Assembly: GCA_022828595.1 (NCBI GenBank)
Contig: JAKGHH010000003.1
Span: 101,207,583-101,271,582, forward strand
Length of the DNA stretch: 64,000 nt
Direction: 5' to 3'
DNA from: Nelumbo lutea
Lineage: Eukaryota > Streptophyta > Magnoliopsida > Proteales > Nelumbonaceae
Shown here: positions 57,688 through 64,000 of the stretch, piece after piece
Layout of the letters: each line of letters opens with the position of its first letter
How positions within the stretch are numbered: position 1 is the first letter of the stretch
Notes under the pieces: model-generated
Databases searched by the model: none
Told to the model about the DNA's origin: nothing
What the model saw: only the letters and a program-made list of their open reading frames with translations
Program-made: the position numbers and the translations under genes

Positions 57688-57738
57688 CTGCTTAAGAGAC
57701 GGGCCTCTAAATGATACACCTTCTCCAATGGTAGCAAC
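57688..57738 (-). CDS. SCD2-like: SCD2-like exon (LEARLLSR coiled coil), apparent 1-nt insertion
   Basis: The exon follows an ATATAG acceptor and ends CTTAAGCAG before a GCAAGG donor. The first nine codons read VATIGEGVS, the family pattern just before LEARLLSR. LEARLLSR is also present but one frame later, because the sequence has CATTTAGAG where CATTAGAG would keep the frame. The next exon needs phase 2 at this donor, which fits a 50-nt exon rather than the 51 nt seen. So one extra T is likely, either a homopolymer sequencing error or a real frameshift. The donor is GC rather than GT, and its surroundings (AG then GCAAG) match the known minor class of GC-AG introns. The alternative GT five bases further on breaks the join to the next exon. 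Confidence 0.72.
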
Positions 57739-58190
57739 CTATATCAAGATAAGCTCTTATAGATAGAAAAGCAAATGAAAAGTAAAGAAAAACTACTTTC
57801 ACACATGAAGAATCCATTACTGCCAAAATTGGAGAAGTGTTCTCATTTATAATGCAGAAGGCAATCTGTAACTGGAAGTCGTCAAGACATCAACTGAGAT
57901 ACACCAGATAGCTGAAGCTAATTCATGCTTCAAAGATACATATGTAAATTCTCATAAACCCAATTCTTAATTTACTAATGCACATGTTGAGCACATAAAT
58001 CATTTACTTTTACTATCTTATCACCCTAAAATGTAGGGATTCACAACAGAAATAGCATGTACAAGTAAAGTTTGAATCAAAACAACATTTTAGTGACAAA
58101 CTTCCTTTCTCACTAGTCATAGTCATTTAATGTTTTAAGCCCATAGATGGTTATGTATTTTGCATAGAAACATGGAAGTATACTCGAAAT
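57739..58190. other. Intron sequence upstream of the SCD2-like exon
   Basis: AT-rich, with no exon or transposon signature recognised. The next upstream exon of the gene was not found here or further right. Confidence 0.5.
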
Positions 58191-59607
58191 AATATTCAAA
58201 GTGCTTGCAAACAGATTGAGGGAAGTGTTGGGCTCTTTAATTTCCCCCTCCCAAGGGGCATTTGTGGATGGATGTCAAATTTAGAATGGGGTGCTCATAG
58301 TAAACAAATGCATGGACTCCAGAATTTTGCCAAGGACACCGGGAATCAAATGTAAACTGGATTAAGAGAAAGCTTACGATCATGTCCAGTGGGATTTCCT
58401 TGAGTACTTGTTGAGACATATGGGCTTTGGCCCGAAATGGAGGTCCTGGATTAGGATATGTATCTCAACTGCCTGGTTTCCTATTACGATAAATGACCAG
58501 CCAAAAGACTTCTTCAGAGGAAAGAGGGGTTTGGGAGAGGGAGATCCTCTTTCTCCATTTCTATTTATAATAATTGTGGAAGCTCTAAATGGACTGGTTA
58601 AGAAGGCAGAAGGAGGAGGTTACATTGAAGGATTCAAGGTGAGTGACGACAACCCCTTTATCTCCCTCCTACAATTTGCAGATGATTCTATTATTTTTTC
58701 AAGAGCAAGAACTGAAGAATCAACTGTTTTTTGAGATGCCTAATGATCTGTTTTGAAGTTGCCTTGGGAGTGAAAATAAATTTGAAGACAGTGAGATAAT
58801 TCCAGTACGTGATGTGGTTAATATCCAAGAGTTGGTGGCTGTTCTTGGTTGCAGGTGGAGATCATTACCTTCAAAATTTCTGGGCCTGCCTTTGAGAGTT
58901 AATTATAAGTCAAAGGAGATGTGGAATCCATCATTGAAAGGTTCAACCACAAGCTTGCAGGTTGGAAAAGGCTTTACTTATCAAAAGGGGGTAAAGTTAC
59001 TTTAATCCAAAGTGTTTTACTGAATCTGCCAACATACTATTTCTCCTTATTTTCAGCTCCAATCTCAGTAATTAACTCTCTTGAGGAGGCAAGAAGGGAC
59101 TTTCTTTGGGATTGGATGAATGATGAAAAGAAGTTCTATCTTGTGGCATGGCAGCAGGTTTGCAAACCAAAAGTAAGAGGGGGGTAAGTCTAAAGCCTCT
59201 CCAGGAAATGAATAAAGCCCTCTTGGGAAAATGGCTTTGGAGGTACAATACTCAGAGGGACGATCTTTGGAGGAGAATCATTCAATGCAAGTATGATTCA
59301 GCTGAAAACTATTGGCTTACTGAGGCAGTCCAAGGTTCCTATCAGCAGCAACCGGCAATGGTACATTCACAGATCCAAATCAGACCACATATTGCAGATC
59401 AGATTAGATGGGCAGCAACCATAAATCGTGCATTCTCAGTCAAATCATTTTTCAACAAGCTAATTGGCCTGGGGGGCCACTCCTAAGGCGTTGTGTTGGA
59501 TCTGGTCAGCTGCAGCCCCATCTAACGCTATCTTCTTTTTGTAGACTGTTATTTTGGACAAAATTCTTGAAATCAACAATCTGCAGCAGAGAGGGATGAT
59601 CGTAGCC
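58191..59607 (+). pseudogene. LINE N: reverse transcriptase and downstream region
   Basis: It starts abruptly in the RT (VLANRLREVLGSLISPSQGA, FVDGCQI). Then WIKRKLTIMSSGI-like decayed palm sequence, MGFGPKWRSWIRICISTAWF, GLGEGDPLSPFLFIIIVEAL, intact catalytic LQFADD near 58670, KLAGWKRLYLSKGGKVTLIQ near 58950, DFLWDWMNDEKKFYLVAWQQ, LLGKWLWRYNTQRDDLWRRI near 59222. After an internal deletion comes IRWAATINRAFSVKSFFNKL near 59401. Solo LTR O interrupts it at 59608; a few codons (NHCKLCGNAEET) follow. Frameshifts near 58735 and 59185 kill it. Confidence 0.88.
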
Positions 59608-59912
59608 TGTTAGAATGTTAGAATGAAGTCTCTTTGTATGAGTGTTCGGCTGATAAGAGTCTTATTAACCCATACTTAAGTTAAATTATCCTGTAACTGG
59701 GCCTGGGTTAATGGGCCTAAGCCTGTTTAATGTTTTAAGTTAACTGGGTGTCCCATCACTAATCAGGGGCATTCCATTAAATTCTTGTACCGTTGTACTT
59801 CATTCAAATATAAATCATTGCTGGTCGACTGAACAGTACAGTTCGACATTTTCCAGCATACCAGTGGTTTTCTTCTTCACTTCTCTACTTTGAATACAGC
59901 ATTCAGCACACA
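59608..59912 (+). repeat. Solo LTR O inside LINE N, TSD TAGCC
   Basis: 305 bp, TGTTAGAATGTTAGAATG to ATTCAGCACACA, with TAGCC on both sides (59603-59607 and 59913-59917). It splits the zf-RVT region of LINE N between GMIVA and NHCKLCGNAEET. Its wording (TGGGCCT, GGTGTCCC, ATCAGGGGCATTC) resembles parts of the copia C LTR, suggesting a related lineage. Confidence 0.93.
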
Positions 59913-59956
59913 TAGCCAATCACTGTAAACTTTGTGGCAATGCTGAGGAAACAGTG

Positions 59957-60857
59957 CCTAGGGGAAGGAACCTTTTTTGGGAAGAGTTGAGTGATACTAG
60001 GAGCCTTTGGGAAGGTCCATGGTGTCTAGGGGGATTTCAAGGTTATTAGATTCTCAAATGAGTCAAATAATCCGAGCCATGGAATAACTACAAGTATGAC
60101 GAAGTTCAATAACTTGGTGGAGGCTTTGGAACTGAAGGAATTACCTCTCCTGTATGCACACTACACTTGGTCCAATTTTCAAAATAATCCAGTTTGCTCA
60201 AAATTGGATAGTTTTTTATTCATATTGGATTGGGAAGAGATGTGGGAAGATTTAGCTTCAAAAAGCCCTGACTAGAATAACCTTAGACCATTGTCCTATA
60301 AGTTTAGGGGAGGAGAGGCTCATAGGAGGACTAACCCCTTTTAGATTTGAAAACATGTGGTTGGAAGACCCCCAGTTCGGGTGAAAGTTAAGGAGTGGTG
60401 GGAAGAAAGTGGAATCTTTGTGAGAGAAAAAGGAGTGATATTTGTCAAAAAGCTAAAGAGACTAAGAGAGAGGATAAAAGTGTGGAATAAAATTTTGGGA
60501 GGGTGGAGGATAAGAAGAGCTGGATTCTTAAGAGGGTAGAAGAGTTAGATGAAGAATCCTTGAGAATCTTATTAGAAGATGAAAGGAAAGAAAGATGGGT
60601 TTTAAAAGAGAGATGGAAGATCTTGAGGAAGGAGAAAATTTCTTGGAGACAAAAATCACAATGCAGAGGGCTTTTAGAGGGTGATAGGAACACTATATTT
60701 TTTCACTCTAGAAAATGGAAGAAGAAAGAAAAACTTCATTCATAGAGTAGGGTTTGAGGGAGAAATGCTAACAAGGCAAGAGGACATTGTGACAGTTTTT
60801 GTAAATCATCTTAAAGGCATCTACGGAAGGACCAAAGAAATACTTTTCCTAAGCTAG
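59957..60857 (+). pseudogene. LINE P, part 1: endonuclease and linker
   Basis: Sequence switches from the LINE N knuckle to an endonuclease region (LWEGPWCLGGDF-like, NNPSHGITTS, LVEALELKELPLLYAHYTWS near 60113, DSFLFILDWEEMWEDLASK near 60205, PFRFENMWLEDPQ near 60340). A Lys/Glu-rich linker follows (WWEESGIFVREKGVIFVKKL, KRWVLKERWKILRK). Frames change often, so it is dead. It continues after solo LTR Q at 61544. Because the start is internal to the endonuclease, P may be a 5'-truncated insertion into N. Confidence 0.83.
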
Positions 60858-60862
60858 GTTAG

Positions 60863-61543
60863 TGTAATCACCATGGAATCTTGGTGGTTGGTCAATTCTC
60901 CGAAGGTCCAGAGAAGGCGACAGGAAAGAGAGAGAACGTGGGGAAGAGAGGGGAAGAGAGGAGAGAAGGGAGAGTCTCTTTCTAAGAAACCCTAGATTAA
61001 GGTTATGTGATCTCTACCTGCTGTGGGGAAGAGTTGTTCCCCTTTATATAGAGAGGATCCTGAGACTATAAGGAGAAGGATCCAGAAGGAAACTTTTCCT
61101 ATTAGGAAAGGGGACCTTTCCCATTGGGGTTTCGCCACATGTCTATCGAGATCCTCCAAAGACAAAGTTCTCATTTTCTTAAGGATTCTCATGTAGCATG
61201 TGTAGACTACGTCCCCTTGCGGGTTTCCTAGTAGCAACATGTTAAAGGACAAGATCTGACTTGTGATGTTACCGCAAGTCGACGCCTATCGTTCACCGTG
61301 GGTCCTAAGAGGTGTCTTATACTCACCGCAAGTCTTGGATGGCCTTCTGTGCTTATCGCAGATCTCGGGTAGCTTTTAAGCTCATCGCAAGCTTGTGTAG
61401 GCTTTGAGCTCATCGCAAGCCTGTGTAGGCTTTGAGCTCATCACAAATTTGCGCCGAGTTGTGAACTCGCCACGGCTGTCTCTGTAGCATTGGTTTAGCA
61501 CCTTCAGTGCTATTGCAGTTGTGGAGACCAACATATACCTACA
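60863..61543 (-). repeat. Solo LTR Q inside LINE P, TSD GTTAG, with internal tandem repeats
   Basis: 681 bp flanked by GTTAG (60858-60862 and 61544-61548). On the minus strand it starts TGTAGGTATATGTTGG and ends CATGGTGATTACA. A minus-strand TATA box (CTATATAAAGGGG, near 61040-61052) shows its orientation. Between about 61265 and 61450 a unit like GAGCTCATCGCAAGCTTGTG recurs with a spacing of about 27 bp, at first degenerate and then nearly exact. The length and composition (less AT-rich than the copia LTRs) could fit a Ty3/gypsy LTR, but no internal region is present to prove it. Confidence 0.87.
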
Positions 61544-63185
61544 GTTAGGTCAGATTGTCTCTATCCCAAAAGGAAACATTGGAAGGTAGGTTCACCTTGG
61601 AGGAGATAAAAGAAGTAGTGCTCTTAATTGATAATTCAAAAGCTCCAAAACCAGATGGTTTTCACTATGGCTTTCTACCAAAAATGCTCAGAGATAATCA
61701 AAGAATATTTATTGAAAGTCTTCAATGAACTTTGGGTTAAAAGTGAAGTAAATCTAAGTGCTAATGCCACATTTATTGGAGTAATTTCAAAGAAGAAAGA
61801 AGCTTTACACCCAAAGGATTATAGCCCAATAAGCTTGGTGGGAAGCCTTTATAAAATCCTAGCAAAGGTCATTTCTAGGAAACTGAGCAAGGTGTTCCAC
61901 TTGTGATTTCAAAAAGTCAAGGAGCTTTTGTCTAGGGGAGACAAATAATAGATCAAATTCTGATTGCAAATGAATGTGTAGAGGATAAGAGGAAAAGAGG
62001 GGAAAAAGTGTATAATTTGCAAACTAGACCTAGAAAAGGCTTATGGTTTTGTGAACTAGAATTTACCTTTGAAGATTTTGGAGAAAATGGGCTTTAGAGT
62101 TAAGTGGCAGAAATGGAATAGAGGATGCATCCATTCTTGTCACTATTCTATTCTGATTAATGGAGTTTCAAGAGATTTCTTTGCAGTAAAGAGGGATTTA
62201 AGGCAAGGGGACCCCCTCTCTCCTATTCTCTTCATATAGTGGCTGATGTGCTAAGTAGAATGATCTCAAAAGCATATGAAAGTAATCTCCTAAGGGGTTG
62301 GAGAGTGGGGAGGCAAGAAGTGACTATGACACACTTTTTGTGGATAATATTTATCATTTTCTGTGAGGAAGGAATTGAGAATTGGTGGAGAAATTTAAAA
62401 GAGGTCATCTCTGGTTTTGAGTGTTGCTCCAAATTGAGAATAAACTTAAGGAAGAGTTTTTTTTTGGCTGGGGTAAACTTACAAGAAGAGTTAGAAGCAC
62501 TAGCTGAATGCTTGGGATGTCAACTAGATCATTGGCCTTTAGTTTATTTAGGATTAGCCCTAGGTAGAAATCCAAAATCTGTATTTCTTTTTGGAATCCT
62601 GTCTTGGAGAAATTCGAAAAGAAGCTTGCAGTTTGGAAGAGAAATTATATTTCATTGGGGGAAGGATTACTTTGATTAAATCGATACTAGCAAACCTTCC
62701 AACCTATTTTCTCTCCATCTTTCGTATTCCAACCAAATTAGCAAGAAAGTATGTGAAAATCATGAGAGATTTCCTTTGGAAACCAGGGAAGGAAAGGAAT
62801 GACCATTTGGTGAAGTGGGAGATGGTGTGTAGACCAAAGCGCCAAAGGGGGATTAGGCTTAGGAAACTTGCTACTTAAGAACACTGCTTTACTTGGGAAA
62901 TGGTTGTGGCAATCGCCTCAAGAGAAGGAGAGTTGGTGGCACAAAGTCATAGTAAGCATTATGGTGCTTCGGGCAATGGATGGGATGCAAAGGTCTTGCC
63001 TCACACTTCAGCTTCTTCACCTCAGAAAGCCATTCATGAGGTACTGCCTATTTTCTTAAATTTTACGATGTTGGATGTGGAAATGGTAGTAAAGACCTTC
63101 TTTGGGAAGATATCTGGTTAGGTGATACCCCCTTAAAATCCCAATTCCCTTTGCTCTATTCACTTCCTAGTCTTCAAAATAAACC
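61544..63185 (+). pseudogene. LINE P, part 2: reverse transcriptase and downstream region
   Basis: RT resumes with a TLEEIKEVVLLIDNSKAPKP segment near 61592, then NATFIGVISKKKEALHPKDY and SPISLVGSLYKILAKVISRK near 61765-61890. The palm is decayed (KLDLEKAYGFVN near 62023, LRQGDPLSPILF near 62199); no FADD is recognisable near 62330. The thumb and post-RT region follow: WPLVYLGLALGRNPKS near 62536, [20 protein letters not shown] near 62648, MRDFLWKPGKERNDHLVKWE near 62763, LLGKWLWQSPQEKESWWHKV near 62893 and the WLGDTPLKSQFPLLY segment near 63115. It ends at 63185 against the LTR of copia R, with no 3' end or poly(A). Confidence 0.87.
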
Positions 63186-63533
63186 TGTAGAGATGTAGAG
63201 CAATAATTAGTTCTGTTATTTTATTTATTGTGGTCCCCAGCGCTGCAGTTAGTCAGTTCCTACTTTATATTTGTTGTTAGGCTGCTGTCCGCAATGTTAG
63301 TTTTGTTAGTTATTTGCTTATATAAGCAGTAGGGGCATTAATTTAATTGCCGTCTTATATTTTGATGTTATTATAAATAGCTGAGTGGAGGCAGCAACTA
63401 AAGCCAACACTCTTTCTCTCATCTTTTTCCTCTCTCTTCTCTTCTCTCCTCTCTTCTTTCTTTCTTCTTTTCTGGTATTTTTTCTCATTGAATTTTCATC
63501 AACAATTGGACTGATAACAGTCCTCATTTGCCA
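63186..63533 (+). repeat. Copia R 5' LTR
   Basis: About 348 bp, starting TGTAGAGATGTAGAGC and ending near CATTTGCCA, with a TATA-like TTATAAATAGC near 63370 and a CT-rich 3' part. The primer-binding site TGGTATCAGAGC follows at 63537-63548. It interrupts LINE P. The 3' LTR and target-site duplication lie outside the window. Confidence 0.87.
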
Positions 63534-63536
63534 ATT

Positions 63537-64000
63537 TGGTATCAGAGCCAATCTAGGGTTTCTCATGTGTGTCTAATCCAGCCGACCACATGAGAACTTC
63601 CTAGGGTTGGAAGCTTAGAAAGATCTGTCCATCGGCTGATTCTTGGAGGTTACTAGAAGGGTTTATCAGTTGTCCAAGAGATTGTAGAGGCTTGGAGAGT
63701 ATTTGGTAATCAGGAAGAATCAGAGAAGAACAAGAAAGATAAAGATTAGGGTTCAGACTGAGATTGGAAGTGGGAATCAGGTTTTTTCTGGATAAGTTTC
63801 TATCTTCCTTGAGATCAACACCAATCAGAGATAGATTAGACCTATTTTAGAAGCTGCGGCTGAGAATTGTTTCTATTCTCTCAAAGTTTTCTCTAGGTTT
63901 TTCTTAACCCTACAATCAGACCTGACTGTTAACACCTTTTGGGTGAACCCTAAATCATTTTCAGCATTCCAGACTGTTTTCTAAGTGATTTTTAGACTGT
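63537..64000 (+). mobile_element. Copia R primer site and leader, cut by window end
   Basis: Primer site TGGTATCAGAGC (63537-63548) followed by leader with no open frame before the window ends. The text GGTTGGAAGCTT...CTGATTCTTGGAGGT resembles the start of the copia B leader (near 34910), so R and B probably share a lineage. Gag would be expected just beyond 64000. Confidence 0.83.

Larger units (their letters stand above)
11854..57738 (-). other. SCD2-like: SCD2-like gene, partial: eight exons with giant introns
   Basis: Eight minus-strand exons totalling 638 nt (about 212 codons) have matching phases and proper splice sites. They encode a coiled-coil stretch followed by a conserved block holding [38 protein letters not shown] and [18 protein letters not shown]. 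From memory this is the pattern of the SCD2-like coiled-coil family. In Arabidopsis SCD2 acts with SCD1 in clathrin-linked trafficking, exocytosis and cytokinesis; its role here is inferred from that. Introns run 85 nt (GC-AG), 24,055 nt, 116 nt, 89 nt, 19,304 nt, 157 nt and 1,441 nt. The N-terminal exons and the last exons (a conserved tail after the NRHPHFLK segment) were searched for by eye and not found, so they probably lie beyond both window ends. One exon has an apparent one-base insertion. Protein-level comparison would settle the family name. Confidence 0.78.

Noticed and set aside
61265..61450. Possible CRISPR-like array because of regularly spaced repeats
   Set aside because: The units run end to end with no unique spacers, sit inside an LTR with a 5-bp duplication, and the DNA is plant nuclear.

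Overview
Kind of DNA. This is nuclear DNA of a flowering plant. The reasons are many Ty1/copia-type LTR retrotransposons with the plant initiator-tRNA-Met primer site (TGGTATCAGAGC), plant L1-type LINEs (one with an RNase H domain), PIF/Harbinger-like MITEs, and short conserved exons with plant-type splice sites. I cannot name the species. No bacterial gene, CRISPR array, rRNA or tRNA gene was seen. I found no previously undescribed biological system. The most notable structure is one host gene whose introns have been inflated by layered retrotransposons.

The host gene. Eight exons on the minus strand (57688-57738, 57575-57602, 33445-33519, 33218-33328, 33068-33128, 13650-13763, 13371-13492, 11854-11929) join in compatible phase. 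They encode part of a protein I recognise as an SCD2-like coiled-coil protein (SCD2 = STOMATAL CYTOKINESIS DEFECTIVE 2; membrane traffic and cytokinesis). Its 5' and 3' exons were not found and probably lie outside the window, so nearly everything else here is intron. Two introns are giant: 24.1 kb (33520-57574) and 19.3 kb (13764-33067). The one exon defect seen is an apparent extra base in 57688-57738.

Layout, left to right. 1-4251: a minus-strand family-A LTR inside copia G, itself inside copia H. 4252-5836: plain intron. 5842-11157: complete minus-strand copia I (TSD TCCAT) carrying solo LTR J. 11163-14667: intron with three exons, a MITE inside a MITE, and a SINE-like fragment. 14668-28985: three-level nest, copia E (minus) holding copia D (plus) holding copia C (plus), each step marked by target-site duplications. 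28986-32740: decayed copia F interrupted by the 3' half of a family-B copia. 33068-33519: three exons. 34612-50438: 5' half of copia B, then minus-strand copia K split by family-A elements, including a long-LTR element at 38713-48293. 50439-57435: minus-strand LINE L split by a solo family-A LTR, then plus-strand LINE M. 57575-57738: two exons. 58191-63185: LINEs N and P, each split by a solo LTR. 63186-64000: 5' LTR and leader of copia R, cut by the window edge.

How it fits together. The mobile elements are mostly dead: stops, frameshifts, deletions and lost catalytic residues are common. The insertion order can be read from which element interrupts which. C (LTRs about 3% apart) is younger than D, which is younger than E. 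Four solo LTRs with intact 5-bp duplications show LTR-LTR recombination, and one scrambled junction (48317-48349) looks like templated end-joining. The exons have stayed open apart from one base, so the gene is probably still expressed through very long introns, but that is inference.
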